A stretch of 64,000 nt of DNA from Azospirillaceae bacterium (GTDB lineage Bacteria > Pseudomonadota > Alphaproteobacteria > Azospirillales > Azospirillaceae). Positions 46,154-58,080 of the stretch are shown here, piece after piece (position 1 is the stretch's first letter; each line of letters opens with the position of its first letter). The notes beneath the pieces are model-generated. The model worked only from the letters and a program-made list of their open reading frames with translations, searched no databases and was not told where the DNA came from. The stretch lies in the NCBI GenBank assembly GCA_035645145.1, contig DASQNC010000049.1, positions 43,867 to 107,866 on the forward strand. The letters run 5' to 3'. Made by a program: the position numbers and the translations under genes.

Positions 46154-47341
46154 TCAGGGCCGCGTGTCGATCAGGCCGACGAACCGCTCGAACAGGTAGT
46201 GGCTGTCCTGCGGGCCCGGCGAGGCCTCGGGATGGTACTGGACCGAGAACACCGGCTTGTCCGTCAGCCGCAGCCCTTCGTTGGAGCCGTCGAACAGCGA
46301 CACGTGGGTCACCTCGGCATTGGCCGGCAGGCTTTCGGGCACGACCCGGAAACCATGGTTCTGGCTGGTGATCTCCACCTTGCCGGTGGTCAGATCCTTC
46401 ACCGGATGGTTCGCACCCCGGTGGCCGCGCTCCATCTTCTCCGTCCGTGCGCCGAGCGACAGGGCCAGCAACTGGTGGCCCAGGCAGATGCCGAAGACCG
46501 GCAGGCCCGTTTCAACCAGCGTCCGGATGGTCGGCACGGCGTAGGCGCCGGTCGCCGCCGGATCGCCCGGTCCGTTCGACAGGAACACGCCGTCCGGCTT
46601 GTGCCGCAGCACCTCCTCGGCGGTGGCGGTGGCGGGAACGACCGTCACCTTGCAGCCGGCCGACGCCAAGCAGCGCAGGATGTTGCGTTTCGCCCCGAAA
46701 TCGATGGCGACGACATGGCGGCGCGGGGCGGTCTGCCGGCCGTAGCCCTGGCCCAGGGCCCAGCGGGTCTCGTCCCAGGAATAGGTCTGGCGGCTCGACA
46801 CCTCGATGGCGAGATCCATCCCTTCCAGGCCGGGCCACTCGGTGGCTTGGCGGAGCAGCGTCGGCAGGTCGAACCGTCCGTCGGGGGCATGGCAGACCAC
46901 GCCGTTGGGGGCGCCGCCGTCGCGGATGCGGCGGGTCAGGCGGCGGGTGTCCACACCCGCGATGCCGATCAAGCCGTAGCTCTTCAGCCAGTCGTCCAGG
47001 TGCCGGGTCGCACGCCAGTTGGACGGGTCCGTCATGTCCGCGCGCAGCACCAGGCCGCGGGCCGCGGGCGTCACGGTCTCGACATCCTCCGGATTGGCGC
47101 CGACGTTGCCGACGTGGGGGAAGGTGAAGGTGATGATCTGCCCGGCGTAGGAGGGATCGGTCAGGATCTCCTGGTAGCCGGTCATCGACGTGTTGAAGCA
47201 GACTTCGCCCACCGATGCGCCCACGGCCCCGATGCCGCGGCCCCAAAAGACGGTGCCATCGGCAAGGACAAGGCAGGCGGTCGCGCCGTCGGGCGGGACG
47301 GTTCCGGTGGTGGGACCGGTGGAGGCGTGCGGATTGGTCAT
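46154..47341 (-). CDS. carA: Carbamoyl-phosphate synthase, small (glutaminase) subunit
   Basis: A 395-residue CarA. The N-terminal CPSase domain includes [20 protein letters not shown] and [17 protein letters not shown]. The C-terminal class I glutamine amidotransferase has nucleophile Cys286 in [12 protein letters not shown] and the His370/Glu372 pair in [10 protein letters not shown]. It hydrolyses glutamine and sends ammonia to CarB. The start at 47341 (MTNPHAST) adds about 18 residues before the first strand ([20 protein letters not shown]). It is divergent from yqeY, with about 240 bases between the starts, and upstream of carB in the same direction but separated by the stress cassette and terminators, so carB must have its own promoter. 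Confidence 0.98.
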   Translation of the reverse strand: MTNPHASTGPTTGTVPPDGATACLVLADGTVFWGRGIGAVGASVGEVCFNTSMTGYQEILTDPSYAGQIITFTFPHVGNVGANPEDVETVTPAARGLVLRADMTDPSNWRATRHLDDWLKSYGLIGIAGVDTRRLTRRIRDGGAPNGVVCHAPDGRFDLPTLLRQATEWPGLEGMDLAIEVSSRQTYSWDETRWALGQGYGRQTAPRRHVVAIDFGAKRNILRCLASAGCKVTVVPATATAEEVLRHKPDGVFLSNGPGDPAATGAYAVPTIRTLVETGLPVFGICLGHQLLALSLGARTEKMERGHRGANHPVKDLTTGKVEITSQNHGFRVVPESLPANAEVTHVSLFDGSNEGLRLTDKPVFSVQYHPEASPGPQDSHYLFERFVGLIDTRP

Positions 47342-47584
47342 GGGTAATGCGTTACACGGGCGGGGATCTGACCACAAGTGGGCAGCCATCCGCGCTGGTC
47401 AACACGCAAATGCACCAAACGCGGGACAGCGGGCAGGTCGTGCGGAAACGGGCCCCGGATTGGGCGCGGACGCGCATCCGGATGGGGATGCCGGCGGCTG
47501 CCCGGCCGCAGGCCCTGGCGGAGGCGCGGCCGGATCGCTACATTCCCCGCCCCTGCGAGGGACTCGGAACACCAAGGACACGCC

Positions 47585-48040
47585 ATGCTCCGCACCCGGC
47601 TCAACGAAGCCTTGAAAGAGGCGATGCGCAACAAGGACCAGCGTGCGGTGGGCACCGTCCGCCTGATCCTCGCCGCGCTGAAGGACCGCGACATCGCCGC
47701 CCGCGGGCGCGGCAACACGGACGGCATTCCGGACGAGGAAATCCTCCAGATGCTCCAGACCATGATCAAGCAGCGCCGGGAGTCCATCGGGCTGTACGAG
47801 CAGGGGGGGCGGCTCGAACTGGCCGAGCAGGAGCAGGAGGAGATCAAGGTCATCGAACGCTTCCTGCCCCAGCAGTTGGGCGAGGCGGAGACCAAGGCCG
47901 CGATCGACGCCGTGGTGAAGGAGATCGGGGCCGCCGGCGTCAAGGACATGGGTCGGGTCATGGCCGAGCTGCGCACCCGCTACGCCGGCCAGATGGACTT
48001 CGGCAAGGCGAGCGGCCTGGTCAAGGCGGCCCTGGACTGA
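47585..48040 (+). CDS. yqeY: GatB/YqeY-domain protein
   Basis: A 151-residue YqeY protein, typical length. The start is the ATG at 47585 (MLRTRLNEALKEAMRNKDQR). Family marks are VRLILAALKDRDIAARGRG, then ILQMLQTMIKQRRESIGLYE and the helical C-terminal half EEIKVIERFLPQQL and GAAGVKDMGRVMAELRTRYA. The C-terminal helix bundle is shared with the tail of GatB and binds tRNA-like surfaces in that context; the role of the free protein is unknown. It lies 154 bases before dnaG, an order conserved in many alphaproteobacteria. Confidence 0.94.
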   Translation: MLRTRLNEALKEAMRNKDQRAVGTVRLILAALKDRDIAARGRGNTDGIPDEEILQMLQTMIKQRRESIGLYEQGGRLELAEQEQEEIKVIERFLPQQLGEAETKAAIDAVVKEIGAAGVKDMGRVMAELRTRYAGQMDFGKASGLVKAALD

Positions 48041-48194
48041 GGGAAGGCTGACGGGACGGGGGCGTCGGCAGGCCGGGGCCGGCGCTGCCGGTTTCGCCGC
48101 CCGATTTCGCCGCCGCCGCCACCTGTGCTAGCATCGCCGCACGTTCCGGCCGCACCGCCCCAACGCCGCCGCCCCAACCCGGTGCCGAAGACCG

Positions 48195-50120
48195 ATGGCG
48201 CTTCCCCCGCGGTTCCTCGACGAACTTCGATCCCGTCTGACCCTGTCGGAGGTGGTCGGGCGACGGGTGAAGCTCGTCCGCGCCGGGCGCGAGTTCAAGG
48301 CCTGCTGCCCCTTCCATAACGAGAAGACCCCGTCGTTCTACGTGAACGACGGCAAGGGTTTCTTCCATTGTTTCGGCTGCGGGGCCCATGGCGATGCCAT
48401 CGGTTTCACCATGCGCATCGCCAACATGCCCTTCACCGAGGCGGTGGAGCAGTTGGCCGCGGAGGCCGGCCTGGAGGTGCCCCAGGCCACGCCCCAGGAA
48501 CGGGCGCGGTTCGAGCGCCAGCGCACGCTTTACGACCTGCTGGAGCAGGCCTGCACGTGGTTCGAGGCACAGTTGCGCCTGCCCCACGGCCGCGCAGCCC
48601 TGGACTATCTGAAGGGCCGTGGCCTCGACGCCGACACCCTGGCGCGGTTCCGGATCGGCTACGCGCCGCAGGATGCCGGTGCGTTACGCCAGCATCTGGC
48701 CGGCCAGGGTTGGTCGGATGCGGACATGGTCGAGGCCGGCCTTCTGAAACGCCCGGACGACGGGCGGGCGCCGTTCGCCTTCTTCCGCAACCGTGTGCTG
48801 TTCCCGATCCAGGACGAGCGGGGCCGCGTCGTCGCGTTCGGCGGCCGCAAGCTGGACGGCGACGGCCCGAAATACGTCAACTCCTCCGACAACCCGCTCT
48901 TCCGCAAGGGGCGGCTGCTCTACAATTTTCCGCTCGCCCGCGCATCGGCGGCGGTGGGGCAGGAAGTGGTGGTGGTCGAGGGCTACCTCGACGTCATTTC
49001 CATGGTGCGTGCCGGCTTCGCCGCCGCGGTGGCCCCCCTCGGCACGGCGCTGACCGAGGAGCAGTTGCAGCTCGCCTGGCGCATCGCCCGCGAGAGCGAA
49101 CGGGGCCTGAAAGGCGTCGTGCTGTGCTTCGACGGCGACGCCGCCGGCATCAAGGCCGCCTGGCGGGCGGCCGAACGCGCCCTGCCGCTGCTGCAGTCCG
49201 ACCGGACGCTCAGCTTCGTCTTCCTGCCGGTGGGCGAGGATCCGGACTCGCTGCTGCGCCAACCCGGCGGGCGCGAGGCGCTGACGGCCGCACTGAACGG
49301 ATCCACCGGCTTCATCGACTTCCTCTGGAACCACGAGGTGACGCGTGTCCCGCCGACGCGGTTGGAGGAGCTGATCGCCCTGGAGCAGCGCCTGCTGACC
49401 CTCATCAAGGAGATTCCGGACAAGGCGGTGCAGCTCAGCTACCGGCGGGAGGTGTTCGACCGTTGCTACCAGTTGCGCCGTCGGCTGAACCTGGCGGCGA
49501 ACGGCAACGTCGTCCGTTTCGCGGCGTTCCGCGCATCCAAGCGCGATGCGACGCTCCTGGCCGTCCTGGTGAACCGCCCGGACATCCTGCGCGACTTCGA
49601 CGAGGAGATCGGCCAGCTCGATCTGCCCGAGCCGATGCACAAGATCGCGAGCATCGCCGGGGCGCTGGTCCGGCACGACGAGACGATCGACGCCGACCGG
49701 CTGCAGGCCGAGCTGCGTGCCGAGGTTCCCGACGTCGACCGGGTGTTGGAGAAATTGAATTACATCTTCCGCCTGCACGTGAATGTCGGCGACCGCGACG
49801 AGGGCTATCTGCGGTCGGTGGTGGCGGAAATCATCCGCGCGAAATACCTGCGGGCGCTGAAGGGCGAAGTGGGCCACTGGACCCGGAAGGCGGGCGAGGA
49901 CGACGACCAGGCCGCGTGGAAGCGCGTCCAGGCCCTGGGCGAGGAAATCGCCCGCTACAAGGCCGAGGCGACCGAGATGGTCAACGAGGCGCCCGTGCGC
50001 GGCGCCTATCTGCCGGGCCGTCCGGTCTTCGACCCCGACCTGATCGACGAGTGGCTGAATGCCAGGGCGGAGGTCGAGGCGGCCAAGGCCGGGCAGGGGG
50101 CCGCGCCCCCTTCATCCTGA
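48195..50120 (+). CDS. dnaG: DNA primase
   Basis: A 641-residue primase. The N-terminal zinc-binding domain has Cys38, His41, Cys59 and Cys62 (CCPFHNEKTPSF, FFHCFGCGAHG). The catalytic core contains the RNA-polymerase basic motif (VLFPIQDERGRVVAFGGRKL) and the TOPRIM fold with Glu near residue 262 (VVVVEGYLDVISMVRAG) and the DGDAAG acidic motif. The C-terminal helicase-binding domain covers about 430-600. It synthesises RNA primers for replication. The C-terminus is followed by rpoD on the same strand, as in the macromolecular synthesis operon; rpsU is not adjacent. Confidence 0.98.
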   Translation: MALPPRFLDELRSRLTLSEVVGRRVKLVRAGREFKACCPFHNEKTPSFYVNDGKGFFHCFGCGAHGDAIGFTMRIANMPFTEAVEQLAAEAGLEVPQATPQERARFERQRTLYDLLEQACTWFEAQLRLPHGRAALDYLKGRGLDADTLARFRIGYAPQDAGALRQHLAGQGWSDADMVEAGLLKRPDDGRAPFAFFRNRVLFPIQDERGRVVAFGGRKLDGDGPKYVNSSDNPLFRKGRLLYNFPLARASAAVGQEVVVVEGYLDVISMVRAGFAAAVAPLGTALTEEQLQLAWRIARESERGLKGVVLCFDGDAAGIKAAWRAAERALPLLQSDRTLSFVFLPVGEDPDSLLRQPGGREALTAALNGSTGFIDFLWNHEVTRVPPTRLEELIALEQRLLTLIKEIPDKAVQLSYRREVFDRCYQLRRRLNLAANGNVVRFAAFRASKRDATLLAVLVNRPDILRDFDEEIGQLDLPEPMHKIASIAGALVRHDETIDADRLQAELRAEVPDVDRVLEKLNYIFRLHVNVGDRDEGYLRSVVAEIIRAKYLRALKGEVGHWTRKAGEDDDQAAWKRVQALGEEIARYKAEATEMVNEAPVRGAYLPGRPVFDPDLIDEWLNARAEVEAAKAGQGAAPPSS

Positions 50121-50425
50121 GGGGGCGGCGGGCCCGCGCGGATTTGCGACAAAGAGCGGACGGGGTATGCGCGGTAAGAGGCGGGCTTGATCCGCTGTTG
50201 CGCGCGCGCCACTTGTGTGGCCTCGGTCGTGGGCCGGCACTGGACGGCCCTTGCCTGCTGAACACATATAGACGGTCGGCCGCAATGGCCGGACGTCCGT
50301 GACCAGCGGCACGGACCACGGATTTCGCGGGCTGCGACGGGCCGGCGGCGATCGCCGGGCTCCGCGGCCGGGTTGCACTTGGCGGAAACGTCCAGGGCAC
50401 CAGGAAGGGCAGGGGCTAGGATCGA
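50121..50425 (+). promoter_or_regulatory. dnaG-rpoD spacer
   Basis: A 305-base gap with no gene. A short hairpin CGCCCCCT/AGGGGGCG (50104-50111 and 50120-50127) overlaps the dnaG stop codon and could reduce readthrough. The remainder probably holds rpoD promoters. I cannot identify a clear -35/-10 pair. Confidence 0.4.
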
Positions 50426-52921
<2,496 letters not shown>

Positions 52922-52940
52922 CGGGTTCCTGGGACGGGAC

Positions 52941-52978
52941 AACAAAAAAGGCGGGCCGCAGGGCCCGCCTTTTTTGTT
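52941..52978. terminator. Bidirectional intrinsic terminator after rpoD
   Basis: AACAAAAAAGGCGGGCC (52941-52957) pairs perfectly with its inverse at 52962-52978 around a GCAG loop, giving an A tract before and a T6 tract after the GC stem. It works in both directions, fitting its position between rpoD and the convergent isomerase gene. Confidence 0.92.
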
Positions 52979-53026
52979 CCGGGGGCGGTGGTTGCCGGCC
53001 GTCCCGGGGCGACCTCCCGCCCCGCC

Positions 53027-53665
53027 TCAGCCCGCCTTGGCCTGGGCGATGGCGTGGCGGAGCAGCGGCAACCGGTCGTTGCCCCAGATCACGCGGCCCT
53101 GCACCACGAAGCTGGGCACGCCGAAGCAGCCGGCCGTGCGGGCGCGGGTGACGATCTCCTTGTGCGCGGCTTCGGTCTCGGGTTCGTCCAGATGCTTGCG
53201 GAACGTCTCCGCCTCGATGCCGGCGACCTCCTCGGCCATGGCGCAGAGCGCGTCGTCGTCCAGGAGGGATTGGCCGTCCACGTACACCGCCTGGAACAGG
53301 CGGCGGGCGTAGACCTGGCCGGCGTCGTAGTTGCGCGCGATCACGCAGGCCAGCGCCAGACGGCGCGGATCGGGGATGGTCAGATCGGCCGGATCACGGA
53401 AAGGCACCCCATAGAGCTCCGCCCACGCCTGGGCGTCGGCCTTGCGCCACGCCGCGTCGTACTGGACGGATGTCTTGCGGCCGTGGGTGTAGAAGTCGTG
53501 GCCGGACGCGTCCACCAGATCCTTGTTGTGCAGCGGGTACCAGTCCACACGGCAGCCGGTCTCCAACTGGAGCTTCAGCATCTGGGTGGACGCCAGATAG
53601 GAATAGCGGCTGGTCGGGGCGAAGAAGAACTCGACCAGGACGGGGGCTGCGGGTGGGGCGGTCAT
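53027..53665 (-). CDS. DsbA-fold 2-hydroxychromene-2-carboxylate isomerase family protein
   Basis: A 212-residue protein of the HCCA isomerase/kappa-GST group. The N-terminal strand-turn [19 protein letters not shown] carries the Ser (SRYSYL) used to bind glutathione in place of a CxxC. The helical insert follows, then the returning thioredoxin part [20 protein letters not shown] (cis-Pro in GVPSF). Members isomerise chromene carboxylates in naphthalene breakdown or act as glutathione transferases; no aromatic degradation genes are near, so the substrate is unknown. It is cytoplasmic and transcribed towards rpoD, sharing its terminator. Confidence 0.9.
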   Translation of the reverse strand: MTAPPAAPVLVEFFFAPTSRYSYLASTQMLKLQLETGCRVDWYPLHNKDLVDASGHDFYTHGRKTSVQYDAAWRKADAQAWAELYGVPFRDPADLTIPDPRRLALACVIARNYDAGQVYARRLFQAVYVDGQSLLDDDALCAMAEEVAGIEAETFRKHLDEPETEAAHKEIVTRARTAGCFGVPSFVVQGRVIWGNDRLPLLRHAIAQAKAG

Positions 53666-53752
53666 GTGGCGGCCTCGGACTGCGGATGTCGATCAAGCCC
53701 CATCTTCACTGTTGCGCGAAGGGGTGCAACGTTGCTGTTATGCGGCCCGCGT

Positions 53753-53828
53753 GGGCCTGTAGTTCAGCGGTTAGAACGCGCCGCTCATAACGGTGTTGTC
53801 GTCGGTTCGAATCCGGCCGGGCCCACCA
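53753..53828 (+). tRNA. tRNA with CAT anticodon, probably tRNA-Ile2 (lysidine type)
   Basis: A complete 76-base tRNA with encoded CCA. Acceptor GGGCCTG/CGGGCCC (one G-U), D arm GTTC/GAAC, anticodon stem CGCCG/CGGTG with loop CTCATAA, variable loop TTGTC, T arm GTCGG-TTCGAAT-CCGGC. The anticodon CAT fits elongator Met or Ile2. The body resembles bacterial tRNA-Ile2 (GGTTAGA D loop, CTCATAA loop, short variable loop) more than elongator Met, and it lacks the C1-A72 mismatch of the initiator. Confidence 0.93.
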
Positions 53829-54402
53829 CCCAGCCTCAATGCCGCCCGGTCCTTGCCGGACGCTCGAACTCCCCGTTTTCTCGAACGACGGGCCACCGGG
53901 AGCTTCGGAGCCGAGACGCTTCCTGCCCCGACCGGGCATTTCCTGGCGTATGGGTGCCATCCTTCGATGGCCTGGACCGATTCCGTGCGCCCGCATCTGG
54001 GGGGGGCAATTGCCTTCAGCATTCATTGCCGGGGATGGTGGTGAAGTGGTGTCATTTCTTGTTAATGCTGGATTCTGGCTTTCGATAACGATGAGCAAAT
54101 TAATTATCATGGGAAGTTGTTCGAATAATTTCGGCGTTTTCTGTGGCGTTTTTCTTTGGTGTTGGCCTGTCCTGTCTCTGATTGTGTGTTGATATAATAA
54201 AACATTAGAATGTGGCTGGTGCTGTATAAACAAGGTGGGCGTCTCCGGGGGGGGTGTATCTTATGGGGCGCCTCATCTCACATTTTATTATAATACATAC
54301 TGAAGGTCATAATTTAATTCGGCGTTAAGTGGGGCCTGCGCGTAGTTCATGGGCGCTGCCGTAACGGTATATGCGCATTGCGTGCCTTCAGGAGGTTGGA
54401 TC
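53829..54402 (+). promoter_or_regulatory. AT-rich region upstream of the second Cache gene
   Basis: A 570-base gap with no supportable gene. GC content falls strongly between about 54040 and 54340, unlike the rest of the window. A TATAAT string is at 54193-54198 and other A/T runs surround it, so this probably holds the promoter and a long leader for the Cache/chemoreceptor pair. The ribosome site AGGAGG is at 54390-54395. The base composition hints at a horizontally gained or rapidly evolving promoter region. Confidence 0.45.
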
Positions 54403-54849
54403 ATGCGGAACGTGTTCTTCACCGGTGCGGTTGGAATTGTCCTAATGCTTTCAACCGGTGCACAGGCCGCCGAGCGGGGCACGCCGGACGAAGCCAAGGC
54501 TCTGGCCGAGAAGGCTATTGCGCACATCAAGACAGTGGGCGCAGCAAAAGCATTCGACGAGTTCAGCACCCCGGGCGGCCCGTTCCATGACCGCGACCTC
54601 TACGTCTTTTGCTACGACAGCAACCGGAAGATGGTTGCTCACGGTCTGAACCGTGCTCTGGTCGGCAAGGATCTGGCTGGTAAGGATGCCGATGGCAATG
54701 ATATTGCCGCCCAGATGATAAAGATCGGTGAGGAGGGTGGTTGGGTCGAATACAAATGGTCCAATCCGCAAACGAAAAAAATTGAGGCGAAGGCCACCTA
54801 CATTAAAAAAGTTGGCAGCGATAGCTGTGGTGTGGGGGTCTACAAATAA
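54403..54849 (+). CDS. Periplasmic single-Cache-domain protein (second copy)
   Basis: A 148-residue secreted protein, paralogue of the one at 3405-3860. Signal peptide about 1-22 (FFTGAVGIVLMLSTGAQAA). The mature Cache-like domain shares the same landmarks: GTPDEAKALAEKA, HDRDLYVFCYD, KMVAHGLNRALVGKDL, GWVEYKWSNPQTKKIEAKAT and IKKVGSDSCGVGVY. The two cysteines (VFC, DSC) match those of the first copy. Start 54403 follows AGGAGG at ideal spacing. The chemoreceptor gene starts 66 bases downstream on the same strand with a stem-loop between them, so the pair form an operon. Probably a soluble sensor or binding partner for the receptor. Confidence 0.88.
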   Translation: MRNVFFTGAVGIVLMLSTGAQAAERGTPDEAKALAEKAIAHIKTVGAAKAFDEFSTPGGPFHDRDLYVFCYDSNRKMVAHGLNRALVGKDLAGKDADGNDIAAQMIKIGEEGGWVEYKWSNPQTKKIEAKATYIKKVGSDSCGVGVYK

Positions 54850-54862
54850 GGTGAGCTACCCA

Positions 54863-54896
54863 CGGAAAGGGGGGCGATCTTCCGTTCCCCTTTCCG
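54863..54896 (+). promoter_or_regulatory. Stem-loop between the Cache and chemoreceptor genes
   Basis: CGGAAAGGGG (54863-54872) pairs perfectly with CCCCTTTCCG (54887-54896) around a 14-base loop in the 65-base spacer. With no U tract, it could be a partial terminator or an RNA stabiliser that keeps the Cache protein in excess over the receptor. Confidence 0.55.
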
Positions 54897-54914
54897 GAAG
54901 ACTGCGGGGCGGAC

Positions 54915-56612
54915 ATGAAGAAAATACTCGCGCGCTTACCGATACGTTTGAAGGTCCTCGTCGCGCCAACGGTTTTGTTGGCCCTCTTTGCGGCAACGGC
55001 ATTGGCGGCTTTCGTTGTGCTCGACAGTCAGCAGCGCGATGTGAGGTCGTTGAAGGACACGGCATTCGGCAAGTATCAGGCTGCCACGCAGACAACTGCC
55101 CAGCTTTATGATTTCCATACGCAAATCTATCGCTTCGTCTCCTTGGCCGGAGGCGAGTCCAACACCGCAAAAATCGAAGGCTTATCCAAGGTGCTGATAA
55201 CGCACCTCAACGGTATCAACCAGCTGTTGGCAGGTATCGCAACCCCGTCCCAGGACGGCGCCCAGGGGGAACTGGTCGCTGCTGTCGCGGCGAATGGCGG
55301 CGAATACAGCCGCCAAGTGAAGGACGTTCTCGAGATTGCGGCGGCCGATGCGAACGTCGCGCTCATCATGATGGGCGGAGTCGACCAGGTCTTTGTCGAC
55401 ATCATCGGCAAGATGCGCGCCATCATGGATGACTCCGGGCATCAGGCGAACAGCCAATTCGCCCGGGTCGACCAGCAGATCGACGCAACCCAGAGCGCAT
55501 TCCTTGTTGCACTGATCGTCGCAACCGTTGTTGCCATCTCGCTGACGTGGGTAACCGCCAAGGGCATCGCCGACCCAATTCGCGTGCTGACCCGAACGAT
55601 GGGCGGCCTGTCGCAGGGGCAGCTTGATGTCGCGGTCCCCTTTACCGACCGTCGTGACGAGATCGGCAACATGGCGGGTGCACTGGCCATCTTCAAACAG
55701 AACGCCCAGGACCGCGTGCGCCTCGAAGAGGAGCGACGCGCCGAGCAGCAGCGGCAGGCCGAACGCGCAGCCCGTGTGGGAAAGGCCGCTGCCGAGTTTG
55801 ATGTCAAGGTCAGCCGGCTGATGGTTCAACTCGGCAGCACCGTCGACACGTTCGGGGAGACCGCGAAGACCTTGTCCGGAACCGCGAGCACAGCAGCAGA
55901 ACGGACGGCAATGGCCGCTTCGGCGACCCAGCAGGCAGCCGAAAACGTCCAGGCCGTCGCGGCCTCCACCGAGGAATTGGCCGCCTCGATCCAGGAGATT
56001 GCCCACCAGACGGAGCGCTCGAACCGCATCTCGGTGGACGCCAAGAACCAGGCCGAGCGGGCAAGCGCCCTCATCGACAATTTCGCCACGACCAGTGAGC
56101 GCATCCGCAATGTTGTCGGCTTCATCACCGGCATTGCCAACCAAACCAACCTGCTGGCCCTCAACGCCACCATCGAGGCCGCCCGTGCCGGGGAGGCGGG
56201 TCGCGGCTTCGCCGTGGTCGCCAACGAGGTGAAGAAGCTTGCCAGCCAGACCGGTCAGGCCATTGGCGAAATTTCCAGCCAAGTGGACAGTGTCGCGGTT
56301 GTTGCCAAGGATGCTGCCGGGGCTTTGTCGGGCATCTTCGAGACCATCAACAACATCAGCGCGATCTCGGCCACCATCGCCAGCGCGGTGGAGCAGCAAG
56401 TGGCCGCGACGCAGGAGATCGGCCGCAATGCCACGCAGGCGGCGGAAGGTACCAGCGCCATCACCGCCAACGTTGCGGGCGTCGAAACCTTGGCCAAAGT
56501 CACCAGCGGCGCGGCGAACGAGCTGTTGAGCTCGACGTCGGGCTTGCAGGGGGAAGCCGCGGCCCTGAACTCCGAGGTCCGGGTGTTCCTCGAAGCCGTC
56601 AGGACCGCCTGA
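54915..56612 (+). CDS. Methyl-accepting chemotaxis protein (second copy)
   Basis: A 565-residue transmembrane chemoreceptor. First membrane helix about 13-36 ([20 protein letters not shown]), periplasmic helical domain about 37-190, second helix about 194-215 ([20 protein letters not shown]), HAMP about 216-268 ([20 protein letters not shown]), signalling hairpin to the end. The CheA/CheW contact tip is present ([20 protein letters not shown]) and the last residues are FLEAVRTA, with no CheR pentapeptide. It follows the soluble Cache gene in one operon. The first locus has an equivalent Cache plus receptor pair on the other strand. The periplasmic domain itself is helical, not Cache, so the soluble protein may supply ligand recognition. 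Confidence 0.95.
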   Translation: MKKILARLPIRLKVLVAPTVLLALFAATALAAFVVLDSQQRDVRSLKDTAFGKYQAATQTTAQLYDFHTQIYRFVSLAGGESNTAKIEGLSKVLITHLNGINQLLAGIATPSQDGAQGELVAAVAANGGEYSRQVKDVLEIAAADANVALIMMGGVDQVFVDIIGKMRAIMDDSGHQANSQFARVDQQIDATQSAFLVALIVATVVAISLTWVTAKGIADPIRVLTRTMGGLSQGQLDVAVPFTDRRDEIGNMAGALAIFKQNAQDRVRLEEERRAEQQRQAERAARVGKAAAEFDVKVSRLMVQLGSTVDTFGETAKTLSGTASTAAERTAMAASATQQAAENVQAVAASTEELAASIQEIAHQTERSNRISVDAKNQAERASALIDNFATTSERIRNVVGFITGIANQTNLLALNATIEAARAGEAGRGFAVVANEVKKLASQTGQAIGEISSQVDSVAVVAKDAAGALSGIFETINNISAISATIASAVEQQVAATQEIGRNATQAAEGTSAITANVAGVETLAKVTSGAANELLSSTSGLQGEAAALNSEVRVFLEAVRTA

Positions 56613-56884
56613 CCAAATCCTTCCCAGGGGATCTGGATCATGCCCCGCCGCCGAATGGCGGCCGGACTTCCTCACCTCAGGACGGCCACTGGCCACTCCT
56701 TTGACCGCGATGCGCGGAAAACAGGACGGGAGTGATTGCCGGCGGGCCGTCGCCTCCCGCCCGTGGCGCTGCCAAAGGGGGGCTGGAGCGGAGTGCCATG
56801 CCGGGCGTCAGCCGCCCGGTCCAAGCTCACAACCCCATTCCGCAGCGCAAGCCCGGCCATGACCGGGAGGCGGCGCCTCTCCGC

Positions 56885-57691
56885 TTACAGCCACACCCTA
56901 TGCCGCTCCCGTCGCGAATAGGTTCCAGCATTGTCCTTCATCAGGATGTCGCTGAAGAATGTGACGCCGGTTTCCAAATCGACGACGGTCCAACCGGTGA
57001 TCGTGCCGGCAATCACCCGGCCTGGCGCCTGCATCGTGAAGTCGCCCGTCCAATCGACGAGCATCGCGCGGCGGCCGCTGTGCTCCACCACTCCGCCCGC
57101 CCGTCCGATCCGGTTGATGCGCGTCACGATATCCCGGGCCTCACCGGCGCCCCTGGCCTCGCGGTTCCGGTCGCTGAAAACGACGTCCCCGGGCAGATAG
57201 CGCCCTGGGCGGATTGTGGACGCCATCTCCTTGAAGATCTCGGCGTACTGTGCCCGGAACGGTTCAAGCTCCTGGGCGGCGTTGGGATTGTTTCCGTGCC
57301 ATCCCCCGGGCACCACCGACACGTCCGCATCGCGCACATTGCCGACGGCATCCACTTGCATCCGGGCCATGATACCCAGGGGCATCGACCGGCCCTGCAT
57401 TTCGACCCGGTCCAGTGACGCCGTGATTTCCAGCCCGTTCCCCGCACGCGCGGTTCGGAACGTGCCTTCCGTCAGGACAGCGGCGGATCGCCCATTTGCG
57501 GCGGTGGTCTTTTCAAAGCGAACCAGAACCGGCGCGGGCATGGGATCCGTACGCACCTCGATGGCCTGTCCGGGCACCATCTGCGCCACGACGGGCTTCG
57601 GCGCCACTTGCTGGTCAACCTGGGGGGCTGTCGCGCAGCCGATGAGCGAAAGGGCCACCGGAGTGGCGAGCAGAAGGGTATGCAAACGCAT
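56885..57691 (-). CDS. Predicted lipoprotein of unknown function
   Basis: A 268-residue protein starting at 57691. Residues 1-19 are a lipoprotein signal (MRLHTLLLATPVALSLIGCA, lipobox LIGC), so it is lipid-anchored in the periplasm or outer membrane. The mature part shows alternating strand patterns (AVLTEGTFRTARAGNGLEIT, MPLGIMARMQVDAVGNVRDA, AGTITGWTVVDLETGVTFFS) that suggest a beta-rich domain of two similar halves. I do not recognise the family. The gene is divergent from the permease, with 340 bases between starts, and converges on the second chemoreceptor gene with a 270-base featureless gap. Confidence 0.75.
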   Translation of the reverse strand: MRLHTLLLATPVALSLIGCATAPQVDQQVAPKPVVAQMVPGQAIEVRTDPMPAPVLVRFEKTTAANGRSAAVLTEGTFRTARAGNGLEITASLDRVEMQGRSMPLGIMARMQVDAVGNVRDADVSVVPGGWHGNNPNAAQELEPFRAQYAEIFKEMASTIRPGRYLPGDVVFSDRNREARGAGEARDIVTRINRIGRAGGVVEHSGRRAMLVDWTGDFTMQAPGRVIAGTITGWTVVDLETGVTFFSDILMKDNAGTYSRRERHRVWL

Positions 57692-57912
57692 GGAAGGGCT
57701 CGCATGAAGGCGGTCGGGAGACGCGTGTGTTGCAGGCGCCCGCCGGCGGCGGCAATGTTCCCCGCCTGGGGAGGTCCGATCAGGGCGGTTCTGTCGCACC
57801 ACATGGCGGATTCGCCGACCCTGCGTTCCATTTTTTAACGCGTCCACGCGGCTCCTTTGCCGATGCAGCCAAGCGCGCCGCGTCCGACTCTACCTGTTCG
57901 AAAATCGTCGAG

Positions 57913-58080
57913 CGCTTGAGTGGGGACCTGACTTTGTCTTGGAGGCATTTGAACGCCGCCTTCCCCGACAAGGCCGAGCGCCATGATCGACGTTTGCGCT
58001 TGAGGGGGCACCTGATTTTGCCTAGGGCTTTTGATGTCCGCCCCCCCCCCGGCAAGGTCGAGCGTCATAATCGAGGTTTG
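57913..58080. repeat. Two tandem 84-base imperfect repeats
   Basis: Copy A is 57913-57996 and copy B is 57997-58080. Both begin CGCTTGAG, share ACCTGA-TTTTG-type and AAGG-CGAGCG-CAT-ATCGA blocks, and end with GTTTG, each exactly 84 bases with no gap. Copy B contains the annotated start codon of the permease gene (58034) and a C10 tract. Identity is clear but incomplete, so the duplication is not recent. A weaker similarity to the copy ends just before 57913 may be a third, decayed unit. Confidence 0.7.
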
